Shown in pieces: positions 1 through 7,659 of a stretch of 64,000 bases of DNA. The stretch comes from Pseudofrankia saprophytica (GTDB taxonomy: Bacteria > Actinomycetota > Actinomycetes > Frankiales > Frankiaceae): contig NZ_KI912266.1 in NCBI RefSeq assembly GCF_000235425.2, forward strand, positions 7,572,866 to 7,636,865. Reading direction: 5' to 3'. Numbering within the stretch: the stretch's first letter is position 1; each line of letters begins with the position of its first letter. The notes below the pieces were generated by a model. The model saw only the letters and a program-made list of their open reading frames with translations. It searched no databases and had not been told where the DNA came from. The position numbers and the translations under genes were made by a program.

Positions 1-684
1 GGGTGCCGGTGCGGATGCCGACGCGACGGGCTGGGCCGAGGGCGTCGCCTCGCTGGCGGCCGGCGAGGCGAAGGAGTGGAAGGAGTGGGTGGCCCGACCA
101 GCGGAGCCGGTGGAGCCGTCCGCCCCAGCCGGCCCCGACGCTTCGGCGGGGCCGGCCGAGATCGCGGGGCCGGCCGAGGCGGCGGGGCCTGTGGGGCTGG
201 CTGGCTCACCGGGACTGACGTCGGCCGGTCCGGCGGTGCCGGCCGCGACCACGTCGGCCTCCAGGTTGCGGACGAACTGGGTGACCAGCTTCCCGCTGAC
301 GTCGGCCAGCACGCCGCGGCCGAACTGCGCGGCCTTGCCGGAGATGGTCAGGTCGGTGACGAGGTGGACGGCGGTGCCGTCGCCGTCGGGGGTGAGCCCC
401 ATGGTGACGACGGCACTCGCGTTGCCCTGGCCGCGAGACTCCTTGCCGTCGGCCTTGATGACGGCGCGGTGGGTCTCGGCGTCCTTCTCCCGGAAGGTGG
501 CCTTTCCCTTGTACTGGGCGACGATCGGGCCGACCTTGACCTTGACGGCGCCGTGGAAGTCCTCGCCGTCGACCGAGAGCAGTTGAGCGCCCGGCATACA
601 GGGTGCGATCCGCTCCGGGTCGGTCAGTAGCTCCCAGGCAGCCTCGACTGGCAGTGCGACCCGGAATTCGTTCACCAGCTCCAT
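1..684 (-). CDS. CoxG-like SRPBCC protein (C-terminus outside window)
   Basis: Reading from 684 the protein starts MELVNEFRVALPVEAAWE and for about 145 residues matches the SRPBCC/START fold of CO dehydrogenase subunit G (CoxG). The later segment GKAAQFGRGVLADVSGKL is typical of that family. CoxG-type proteins are membrane-associated helpers of molybdenum hydroxylases. The remaining codons form an Ala/Pro/Ser/Gly-rich tail that runs off the window, so the end is not seen. The ATG shares one base with the stop of the upstream Mo-subunit gene (TGATG), so translation is probably coupled. The medium (FAD) and small (2Fe-2S) subunits are not in the window and may lie beyond base 1. Other SRPBCC roles cannot be excluded. 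Confidence 0.8.
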   Translation of the reverse strand, partial: MELVNEFRVALPVEAAWELLTDPERIAPCMPGAQLLSVDGEDFHGAVKVKVGPIVAQYKGKATFREKDAETHRAVIKADGKESRGQGNASAVVTMGLTPDGDGTAVHLVTDLTISGKAAQFGRGVLADVSGKLVTQFVRNLEADVVAAGTAGPADVSPGEPASPTGPAASAGPAISAGPAEASGPAGADGSTGSAGRATHSFHSFASPAASEATPSAQPVASASAPAP

Positions 685-2993
685 CAGTGCCCCGCCTCGG
701 TGAGTAGCGCAACAATCGCGGCCGGACTCGCCGGCAGGTCTGTGATCTTCACGCCGAACGGCGACAGCGCGTCGGCGACGGCGTTGATGACGGCCGGCGG
801 AGCGCCGATCGCCCCGCCCTCGCCGGCGCCCTTGTGGCCACCCGGGCCGGGCGCCGGCGTTTCCATGTGGCCGTACTCGATGTCCGGCACCTCGGTCGTC
901 GTCGGCAGCAGGTAGTCGACGAACGTGCTGGCCAGCGGGTTGCCGTCGTCGTCATAGACCATGTGCTCCAGCAGCGCGCCGCCGATGCCCTGGACCGTGC
1001 CGCCGGCGATCTGCCCCTCGACGATGTTCGGATTGATCATAGGCCCGACGTCCTCGCCGACGATGTAGCGCAGCAGGGTCACCTTGCCCGTGACGACGTC
1101 GACCTCGCAGGTGCAGACGTGGGTCGCGTTGGACCACAGCATCGGAGCCTTGGCGGTGTACTCGGCGCTGGCCTCGACCCCGCCCGGCCCGGCGAGCTCC
1201 GCGATCTGCGCGTAGGTCATCGACAGCGACGTCCCGGTAACGCTCGCCTGACCGTCGCCGATCTCGATGTCCTCCGGAGCGACACCGAGATGCGCGGAGG
1301 CGAGCTCGGCGAGCTTCGCCCGCAGGACCGACGCCGTCTCGGCCACCGCGCCGGCCGTCGCCGAGCCGCTGCGGCTGCCGGCGGTGCCGGAACCGAACGG
1401 CGTCACCGACGTGTCGCCCTGGATGGTGTCGACGTTGTGGAGGCTGACGCCGAGGGCGTCGGCGGTCAGCTGGATGACGGTGGTCTCCAGGCTGTTGCCC
1501 GCCGAGCCGCCGTTGACGATGACGGTGACCTGGCCCGACGGGTCGATGCGGATGACCGCGCCCTCGCAGGCGTAGTACGGCTGGCCGGTGGCGGTCGGCT
1601 CGATGTAGGTGCAGGTGCCGACCCCCAGGTAGCGCCCGGCCGCGCGGGCAGCCGCCTGCTCGGCGCGGAACGCGTCGTAGTCGAGCATCTTCAGCGCGAG
1701 CTCGAACGTCTCCAGCGGCGACGAGTGGTCGTACGGCGGCATGCCGGCCGGGTTCGGGTAGGGCAGCTCGTCACGGCTGAGCATGTTGCGGCGGCGCAGC
1801 TCCACCGGGTCGAGGCCGAGGTCGCGGGCGGCGATGTCGAGCAGCAGCTCGCGGGCGACCGACTCGAACTGCCAGGGCCCGCGGTAGGCGTGGCGCCCGG
1901 CGGTGTTCGAGAAGACCGACGTCGTCGACCAGGTCGCGAGCGGCACCTTGTACGGGCCGGGGAAGAGCAGCCCCACGGCGGCGGCCGCGCCGACCGGCCA
2001 CGGCGTCGGGTACGCGCCGACGTCCTGGGTGTGCTCGATGCCGGCGGCGAGGATCGTGCCGTCGGCGGCGAAGGCGATCCTGGCGTGGCCGTGCTCGTGG
2101 CGGGCCTGGCCGGCGGCCATCAGGTTCTCCCGCCGGTCCTCGATCCACTTGAGGGCGGCCGGGACCTTGCGGGAGGCGAGCAGGATGCACATGTCCTCGC
2201 GCATCGGCACGACCTTCTGGCCGAAACCGCCACCGGTGTCGCGCATGAGGACGCGGACGCGCTCGGGTTCGAGCCCCAGTAAGCGGGCGCCGAAGGCGCG
2301 CACCTCATGCGGAGTCTGGGTCGCCGCCCAGACTGTCAGCTCCCCGCCGTCGGCGGCCCATTCGACGACCATGCCCCGGGTCTCCATGGGGACGGGGGCG
2401 TAGGCCTGCTGGTAGAAGGTCTCGTCGGCGACATGCGCGGCCGAGGCGAAGGCGGCCTCGACGACCGACGGCGGCGGGCCAGCCAGGCCACCCGCGACGT
2501 TGTTCGGGAACTTCGGGTGAACGAGGTTGTCCGAGCTCTGGGCGACGCGATAGTCGGCCACGGCGGTCAAGGGCTCGTAGTCGACCTCGACCAGCTCGAC
2601 GGCGTCCTCGGCTATGTAGCGGTTTTCCGCGACGACCAGCGCGACCGGGTCACCGACGAACCGGACCTCATCGACGGCGAGCGGCGGACGCGGGGTGTCC
2701 GGCACATTCGGGCCGTAGGAGGAGTACCACTGCTCGTGCACCTCAGAGTTCAGGTCGGCGGCCGTGAAAACGGCGCGTACTCCGGGAAGCGCGAGCGCGG
2801 CGGACACGTCGATCTCGTTGATCAGGGCACGGGCGAACGGGCTGCGCACAAAGCAGGCGTGCAGCATTCCCGGCCGTTGGATGTCGTCGACGAAGGTTCC
2901 ATGCCCGGTGAGCAGCCGGCTGTCCTCGACCCGTGCCACCCGGCTGCCCGTGTAGCGGGTCGACGGTGACGGGGCCGTGGCCGTGTCGGTCAT
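684..2993 (-). CDS. Xanthine dehydrogenase/CoxL-family molybdopterin-binding large subunit
   Basis: This 769-residue protein has the aldehyde oxidase/xanthine dehydrogenase a/b hammerhead domain (about 15-135) followed by the Mo-cofactor domains. Visible motifs are GGGFGQK (Moco loop), AYRGPWQFE (active-site loop) and GAGEGGAIGAPP near the C-terminus, which carries the likely catalytic Glu. Form I CO dehydrogenases have AYxCSFR and the usual form II has AYRGAGR. This loop fits neither, so CO is a poor guess and an aromatic or heterocyclic substrate is more likely. The gene is translationally coupled to the CoxG-like gene and diverges from a TetR gene at 3257. Confidence 0.9.
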   Translation of the reverse strand: MTDTATAPSPSTRYTGSRVARVEDSRLLTGHGTFVDDIQRPGMLHACFVRSPFARALINEIDVSAALALPGVRAVFTAADLNSEVHEQWYSSYGPNVPDTPRPPLAVDEVRFVGDPVALVVAENRYIAEDAVELVEVDYEPLTAVADYRVAQSSDNLVHPKFPNNVAGGLAGPPPSVVEAAFASAAHVADETFYQQAYAPVPMETRGMVVEWAADGGELTVWAATQTPHEVRAFGARLLGLEPERVRVLMRDTGGGFGQKVVPMREDMCILLASRKVPAALKWIEDRRENLMAAGQARHEHGHARIAFAADGTILAAGIEHTQDVGAYPTPWPVGAAAAVGLLFPGPYKVPLATWSTTSVFSNTAGRHAYRGPWQFESVARELLLDIAARDLGLDPVELRRRNMLSRDELPYPNPAGMPPYDHSSPLETFELALKMLDYDAFRAEQAAARAAGRYLGVGTCTYIEPTATGQPYYACEGAVIRIDPSGQVTVIVNGGSAGNSLETTVIQLTADALGVSLHNVDTIQGDTSVTPFGSGTAGSRSGSATAGAVAETASVLRAKLAELASAHLGVAPEDIEIGDGQASVTGTSLSMTYAQIAELAGPGGVEASAEYTAKAPMLWSNATHVCTCEVDVVTGKVTLLRYIVGEDVGPMINPNIVEGQIAGGTVQGIGGALLEHMVYDDDGNPLASTFVDYLLPTTTEVPDIEYGHMETPAPGPGGHKGAGEGGAIGAPPAVINAVADALSPFGVKITDLPASPAAIVALLTEAGH

Positions 2994-3052
2994 CGATCTG
3001 GCTCCTCGCGTCGCGTCGCGGCATGCTGGTGGTGCCGGGGCTGGTGGTGCTG

Positions 3053-3152
3053 GGTGCTAGCGGTGCCTGGTGCTAGCGGTGCTGTGGCGGCGGGCGCGGG
3101 GCCCTCGGGCGAGTCTCGTGCTGAGCGCTCGCCCAATCGTTATGCTGGGCGC
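3053..3152 (+). promoter_or_regulatory. Divergent control region between Mo-hydroxylase and TetR genes
   Basis: The 263 bases between the two genes hold a 14-bp direct repeat (GGTGCTAGCGGTGC at 3053-3066 and 3069-3082). They also hold the palindrome GAGCGCTC (3124-3131), the inverted pair GCCCA/TGGGC (3131-3135/3146-3150) and a -10-like TATGCT (3141-3146) exactly six bases before the ATG at 3153. These are candidate operator and promoter elements for the TetR protein. The assignment is by eye. Confidence 0.4.
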
Positions 3153-3260
3153 ATGCCTACCTTCCCGTCGCCCCATACGTCAAGGGGTGCGGCGTCCGGG
3201 CTGGTAGGGGCACGGGTGCCCGAAGGGTCCCGGCCGGCGGCACGGAACGCCGCGTCATGA
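3153..3260 (+). CDS. 35-residue leader ORF coupled to the TetR gene (tentative)
   Basis: An ATG at 3153 opens a 35-codon frame (MPTFPSPHTSRGAASG...) that stops at 3258-3260, overlapping the TetR ATG as ATGA. The ATG lies six bases after a TATGCT box, as expected for a leaderless transcript. The TetR ATG itself has no Shine-Dalgarno sequence, so coupled translation from this frame would explain how TetR is made. No homology is recognised. It could be chance. Confidence 0.35.
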   Translation: MPTFPSPHTSRGAASGLVGARVPEGSRPAARNAAS

Positions 3261-3868
3261 CCACCCCCCGCCGGATGGGCGCGTCGGACTCGAAGACCAG
3301 AGCCGCGCTGCTCGACGTCACCGCCCAGATCATGATCGAGGAAGGCTACGCCGCGGCGACCTCGCGGCGGGTCGCGGCGAAGGCCGGCGTCAAGCCCGCG
3401 CTCGTGCATTACTACTTCCGCACGATGGACGACCTTTTCCTCGCGCTCTTCCAGAAAGGCGCCGAACTAAATCTGAGGCGCTACGAGCAGGCGCTTGCCT
3501 CGGAAAAGCCGCTGCGAGCGCTCTGGGAGCTCTCCAGCGAGCCGGTGGGCACCGTCCTGCTGTCGGAGTTCCAGGCGCTGGCGAACCACCGCAAGGCCAT
3601 CCGCACCGAGATCGCCGACTACGCGGAACGCTTCCGCGCGCTCCAGATAAAGGCCCTCACCGGCCTTCTCGCGGACGCCGGCGTCGACGTCGAGGCGGTA
3701 CCGCCGGCGGTGGTCACCCTCGTCGTCGTCGGCATAGCCCGGATCCTCATCTCGGAGGACATTCTCGGCGTCACCACCGGCCACGAGGAGACCCTCGCGC
3801 TCATCGAGCGGCACCTGACCCAGCTCGAGTCCGCCGCGGCGGGCGCGGGCGAGAAGACGGTTCCGTAG
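3257..3868 (+). CDS. TetR/AcrR family transcriptional regulator
   Basis: This 203-residue regulator has an N-terminal TetR helix-turn-helix at about residues 13-58 (AAATSRRVAAKAGVKPALVHYYF) followed by a helical ligand-binding domain. The divergent position suggests it represses the Mo-hydroxylase operon, but this is inferred only from context. The start at 3257 has no obvious ribosome-binding site. A second ATG at 3284 is possible but also lacks one. The last 68 bases overlap the 3' end of the convergent GntR gene. Confidence 0.85.
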   Translation: MTTPRRMGASDSKTRAALLDVTAQIMIEEGYAAATSRRVAAKAGVKPALVHYYFRTMDDLFLALFQKGAELNLRRYEQALASEKPLRALWELSSEPVGTVLLSEFQALANHRKAIRTEIADYAERFRALQIKALTGLLADAGVDVEAVPPAVVTLVVVGIARILISEDILGVTTGHEETLALIERHLTQLESAAAGAGEKTVP

Positions 3869-5537
3869 GGGTCACCGGCCGGACGACGCCGACGGGCTCA
3901 TCAATGACGTCGACCATGAGGCGGTTGGCGTAGTCGTGGGACTCGGCGAAGGGGACGTTGACGTCGAGGAGGGCCGCCCAGCACCCGCGGGCCCGGCCGG
4001 GGTCGCGGGCGACCAGGGCGTCGACCAGCTCGGCGAACAGCGGGACGAGGCGGCTGGTGACGGCGGCCCACGAGTCGTCGGGCGGTACGTTGACCGCCGG
4101 CCTCGTGCCCAGGCGCACCCACTGGAGGATCTCGGCGACCACGGTGAGGGCGGGGTTGCCCGTCGTGCCGAAGGCGACGGCGGTGGCGCGCCGCCACGCG
4201 TCGGAGAAGCGGGGGATGTCATCGGCCGCGGTCGCCATCTCCGCCACGAGCGACCGCAGCGCCGCGAGCGACCCGTCGTCGATCCGGGTGGCCGCGAGCT
4301 CCATCATCGCGGGCTCGATGAGGCGGACGGCGTGGAAGTAGTCGCCGAGGGTGACCTGGCGGGCTTCGAGCACCGTGCCCGCGAGCTGGGCGGCGACCAG
4401 CGTGGACGGGTGGTGAACCTGGGCGCCGGCGCGATCGCCGGCCCTCAGTGTCAGTAGCGACTCCATCTCCAGGATCCGCAGCGCCTCGCGCAGCGTCGGC
4501 CGGGAGACGCCGAACTCGGCGGCGAGGCCCGCCAGCGACGGCAGGCGGTCGCCGTCGGCGAGGCGGCCCTCGGCGATGCGGGCCCGGATCTCATTGGCGA
4601 CGACGGCGGCCATCCGCTGTGGCGGCGCCGCGGCACCCGCGAACGTCCCGCCAGCGGACGCCCCGCCGGTGGAGGTCCCGCCCGTGGACGTTCCCGCGGA
4701 CGCGCCGCCAGTGGACGCGCCGTCGGAGTGGGCGCGCCACAGCGGCACGACGTCGATCGGCACCCGGCCGCGGCCACGGGGAACCAACAGCCGGCCGGTG
4801 GACAGCAGGTAGCCGCTCCAGGCCTGGCTCGCCGCGGCCGCCTCCCGCTGGCGAGCGGCCGCGAGGAACGCGCCGTGCGCGGCGACGATCCGCCGGCCGA
4901 TCCGCTCGGCGGACCGCGGGTCCGCGGCGTCCAGCGCGGTGTACACCTGACCGGCGTGAATCACCCGCAGGATGCCGGCGATCACCGCGATCGAGCGGTT
5001 CCCGGAGAGGTCGGTGACGGCCTGGTCGAAGGTCGAGACCGCGGTGACGAACGCGAGCAGGTCGCCCGCGGCGCGCTCGTTGTCGTGCAGCGTGGCGAGG
5101 TGGTCGAGCGCGTCGTCGCCGGGGCGCAGGGCGAGCTGCCCCGCCGCGGGCGGCTCGAGCACCGAGCGGGCCTCCTCCAGCTGTTCCAGCGTGGTACCGC
5201 GCAGTTGCAGGAGGAGGGCGACGTAGCTTCCCGCGGAGGTCAGGCCGGGGCGGCGCACGACGGCCCCGCCGCCGCGGCCTCGGCGGACGTCGAGCAGCGA
5301 CTGGGCCTCGAGGATCCGCAGCGCCTCGCGCAGCGTGTCGCGGGAGACGTCGAAGGCCGCCATGAGCTCGGCCTCGGGCGGCAGCCGCGCGTCGGCGGCC
5401 AGCGTGCCGCGCAGGATCTGGCGGCGCAGATCGGCCGCCAGCACATGCGCGATCTTCTGCGGGCTACGCCGGACTGGCGGCCGCAACGTCCCGGCGGCGG
5501 GGACACGTCCCGTGACCGCCGCCGCCGACGGTGTCAT
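3801..5537 (-). CDS. Double-length GntR/FadR-type regulator (two wHTH-FCD modules in one chain)
   Basis: This 578-residue protein contains two complete FadR-like modules. Each has a GntR winged helix (about residues 26-95 with VSRDTLREALRILEAQSLL, and about 300-365 with VSRPTLREALRILEMESLL) followed by a helical FCD ligand domain. They are joined by a Gly/Ser/Thr/Ala repeat linker built from TGGASAG-like units (about 255-285). FadR-type regulators are normally single modules of about 230-260 residues acting as dimers. This chain would be a covalent pseudo-dimer. ATG 5537 overlaps the stop of the 42-residue mini-ORF (ATGA). An in-frame TTG at 5549 is the alternative start. The probable target is the enoyl-CoA hydratase operon it sits in. 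Confidence 0.85.
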   Translation of the reverse strand: MTPSAAAVTGRVPAAGTLRPPVRRSPQKIAHVLAADLRRQILRGTLAADARLPPEAELMAAFDVSRDTLREALRILEAQSLLDVRRGRGGGAVVRRPGLTSAGSYVALLLQLRGTTLEQLEEARSVLEPPAAGQLALRPGDDALDHLATLHDNERAAGDLLAFVTAVSTFDQAVTDLSGNRSIAVIAGILRVIHAGQVYTALDAADPRSAERIGRRIVAAHGAFLAAARQREAAAASQAWSGYLLSTGRLLVPRGRGRVPIDVVPLWRAHSDGASTGGASAGTSTGGTSTGGASAGGTFAGAAAPPQRMAAVVANEIRARIAEGRLADGDRLPSLAGLAAEFGVSRPTLREALRILEMESLLTLRAGDRAGAQVHHPSTLVAAQLAGTVLEARQVTLGDYFHAVRLIEPAMMELAATRIDDGSLAALRSLVAEMATAADDIPRFSDAWRRATAVAFGTTGNPALTVVAEILQWVRLGTRPAVNVPPDDSWAAVTSRLVPLFAELVDALVARDPGRARGCWAALLDVNVPFAESHDYANRLMVDVIDEPVGVVRPVTPTEPSSRPRPPRRTRAGSGAAR

Positions 5538-5662
5538 CGCGCCGGCCAAGCCTTCGCGAGCGCGTCGCGCGGGCCCACGGGCTGGCTCACGGCGAAAGGC
5601 TTGGTCACGGCTACGGGTTGGGTAACCGCGACGGGTTGGGTAACGGCGGCAGGTTCGCTCAC
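5534..5662 (-). CDS. 42-residue bridging mini-ORF with hexapeptide repeats
   Basis: A GTG at 5662 overlaps the hydratase stop (GTGA), and the TGA at 5536-5534 overlaps the GntR ATG (ATGA). The product contains four imperfect hexapeptides (AAVTQP, VAVTQP, VAVTKP, FAVSQP) encoded by 18-bp repeats, then GPRDALAKAWPAR. Both junctions are of the coupled type, so it may be translated mainly to carry ribosomes from hydratase to regulator. No family is recognised. Confidence 0.5.
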   Translation of the reverse strand: MSEPAAVTQPVAVTQPVAVTKPFAVSQPVGPRDALAKAWPAR

Positions 5663-6450
5663 AGCGGCCCGTCCTGGGCGAACTGCTTCGGGACCCATTC
5701 CGGCGAGCGCTTCTCCATGAAGGCGCGCATGCCCTCGCGCGGCTCCGGCGAGTTCTCCAGCGCGAAGAACATCGTCTGGTAGTCGATGAAGCCGTAGCGC
5801 TCGTTGAGCATCCGCTTGACCTGCGTGCGGGCCATCGGCGGCGTCATCAGCACCTGCCTGGCAGCGTTGACCGCCTCCTCGCGCAGCCGCTCGTGCGGGA
5901 CGACCCGGGAGATCAGGCCGATCCGCTGCGCCTCGGCCGCGTCGAACTTACGGGCCGACAGGAGCAGGTCGCGGGCGACGGCGATGCCGACGTGCGCCGG
6001 CAGGGTGGCGGCGTAGGTCGCGTCCGGGATCCCGCGCAGCAGCTCGGGCACCCGGAAGGTCGAACGGTCGCTGGCGACGCAGATGTCGGACATCATCGCG
6101 ATCAGCAGGCCGCCGGCCTGGCAGATGCCGTTGACGGCCGCGATCACCGGCGCGGTGCTGTCGCGGATGGTCAGGAACGGCAGCATGTGGGCGCCGATGT
6201 TCGGGGGCTGCTCGTCACCCGGGTCACTGCGGCCGGCCAGGTCACCGCCGGGGGCGAAGACGTCACCGGTGCCCGTGATGATGAGGGCGGCCAGGTCCGG
6301 GTCGGAGTTGACCAGGTGCACGGCCTTCTTGATGCCGAAGTACATGGCCGGGGTGAAGGCGTTGCGCGCGTGCGGCCGGTCGATGTACAGCCACCCGAGG
6401 GCGCCGTCCCGCTCGAACCGCAGACCGCCCGCGCCAAGCTCGTCCGCCAC
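5659..6450 (-). CDS. Enoyl-CoA hydratase/isomerase family protein
   Basis: This 263-residue crotonase-fold protein shows the oxyanion segment DVFAPGGDLAG and the AGGLLIAMMSDICVASD core. By eye alignment to rat crotonase the second catalytic Glu is kept (VPELL), but the first position is Leu. Ordinary hydration is therefore not assured, and isomerase or other crotonase chemistry is possible. The GTG at 6450 is chosen because AGGAGGA lies at 6454-6460. A longer in-frame extension to 6651 crosses the promoter region and reads as noise. It is first in an operon with the mini-ORF and the double GntR gene. Confidence 0.85.
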   Translation of the reverse strand: MADELGAGGLRFERDGALGWLYIDRPHARNAFTPAMYFGIKKAVHLVNSDPDLAALIITGTGDVFAPGGDLAGRSDPGDEQPPNIGAHMLPFLTIRDSTAPVIAAVNGICQAGGLLIAMMSDICVASDRSTFRVPELLRGIPDATYAATLPAHVGIAVARDLLLSARKFDAAEAQRIGLISRVVPHERLREEAVNAARQVLMTPPMARTQVKRMLNERYGFIDYQTMFFALENSPEPREGMRAFMEKRSPEWVPKQFAQDGPL

Positions 6451-6783
6451 TCGTCCTCCTGAGATGTCGACGGCCCGGGCGCCGCACCGCGACCGGGTCA
6501 ACTGTATAGGGAGACCGGCTCGCCCCAGCCCGGCTTCGCCGGGTCGCCGCCCCTGGCCGGCAGCCCTATCTCCAGCCTCGCCTAACCTGGCCGCACACGC
6601 CATCGGTATACCGGACTGGACCGGCGCGCCGTGGACAGCGGACCAAGTCAACTATATTTTCGTAGCCGGAGCCGAGGGTGGCCCAGGGCACGTCACGTCA
6701 CCGCCTCCTGGCATGGCGTCCGCACGATCCTCGAGACAAGAATTGACTTCGACGTCGACAACGATTCGGACGGAGGGCGCCCG
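6451..6783. promoter_or_regulatory. Divergent promoter region, two copies of a GTCAACTRTA motif
   Basis: No gene is seen in these 333 bases. The A+T-rich islands GTCAACTGTATAGG (6497-6510) and GTCAACTATATTTT (6647-6660) are near-identical. They recur at 41472-41484 and 41817-41830 upstream of a P450 gene. They may be operators or promoter cores for the hydratase (minus) and SDR (plus) units. GGAGG around 6774 is the SDR ribosome-binding site. Confidence 0.4.
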
Positions 6784-7554
6784 ATGAGGACTCCTGCGGA
6801 GCTGTTCGACCTGACTGGCCGGGTCGCGATCGTCACCGGCGGCAGCCGTGGCATCGGCCGGGCGGTGGCCGAGGGCCTGGCGACCGCCGGCGCGGACATC
6901 GTCATCGCCAGCCGCAAGCTCGAGGCGTGCGAGAAGGCGGCCAAGGAGATCGAGGTGGCCACCGGCCGGCGCGCGCTTCCCGTCGCCTGTCACGTCGGTA
7001 GTTGGGACGACTGCGACCGGCTCGTCGAGACCGTCTACGCCGAGTTCGGCAAGGTCGACGTGCTGGTCAACAACGCCGGCATGTCGCCGCTGTACGACAA
7101 GCTCTCCACGGTCACCCGGGAGCTCTACGACAAGGTACACGCCGTCAACGCCAGCGGGCCGTTCCGGTTGTCCGCGCTCGTCGGCGAGCGGATGGCGGTC
7201 GGCGACGGCGGATCGATCATCAACGTCACCACCGCCGGCTCGCTGCGGCCCGGCCCGCACGACATTCCCTACGCCATGGCGAAGGCGGGGCTGAACGCGC
7301 TCACGCTGGGGCTGGCCGGCGAGTGGGCCCCGAAGGTGCGCGCGAACCTGGTGCTGCCGGGCGCGTTCGACACCGACATCTCCAAGGCATGGGGTGAGGA
7401 GGCGCAGCGCCGCGCCGCCGAGATGAACCCGATGGGACGCATCGGCGTCCCGGAGGACCTGGTCGGCGTCTGCGTCTTCCTGGCGAGCGACGCGTCCGGC
7501 TACATCAACGGCGCCCAGATCCTCGCCGACGGCGGACTGTTCCGCACACTGTAG
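6784..7554 (+). CDS. Short-chain dehydrogenase/reductase (classical SDR)
   Basis: A 256-residue classical SDR that probably oxidises a hydroxy (acyl) substrate with NAD(P). It has the Rossmann motif TGGSRGIG near residue 20, NNAG, and the catalytic pair in HDIPYAMAK (YxxxK). The N-terminal LFDLTGRVAIVTGG block is shared almost exactly with the SDR at 39745, so the two are close paralogues. ATG 6784 is preceded by GGAGG. It is transcribed away from the hydratase operon, and the shared divergent region suggests common control. Confidence 0.9.
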   Translation: MRTPAELFDLTGRVAIVTGGSRGIGRAVAEGLATAGADIVIASRKLEACEKAAKEIEVATGRRALPVACHVGSWDDCDRLVETVYAEFGKVDVLVNNAGMSPLYDKLSTVTRELYDKVHAVNASGPFRLSALVGERMAVGDGGSIINVTTAGSLRPGPHDIPYAMAKAGLNALTLGLAGEWAPKVRANLVLPGAFDTDISKAWGEEAQRRAAEMNPMGRIGVPEDLVGVCVFLASDASGYINGAQILADGGLFRTL

Positions 7555-7659
7555 GCCCGTTCCGCACGCTGCAGGGCCGCGCCGCCGTACGCGCGGCGGG
7601 GCAGGGCCGCGCCGCGCGTCGCACGACCGCGCCGCGCGTCGCAGGACCGTCCGGTCCGC
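7555..7659. repeat. G+C repeats and weak hairpin between convergent genes
   Basis: A 20-bp tandem duplication occupies 7607-7626 and 7627-7646 (two mismatches). The 15-bp GCAGGGCCGCGCCGC occurs at 7571 and 7601. CCGCCG/CGGCGG (7582-7587/7594-7599) can form a short hairpin that may act as a bidirectional terminator. Confidence 0.4.

Noticed and set aside
834-2282. A 482-codon plus-strand frame inside the Mo-hydroxylase gene
   Set aside because: The Mo-subunit motifs are unambiguous on the other strand.
684-2993. Calling the gene coxL (CO dehydrogenase)
   Set aside because: The active-site loop lacks the AYxCSFR motif required for form I enzymes.
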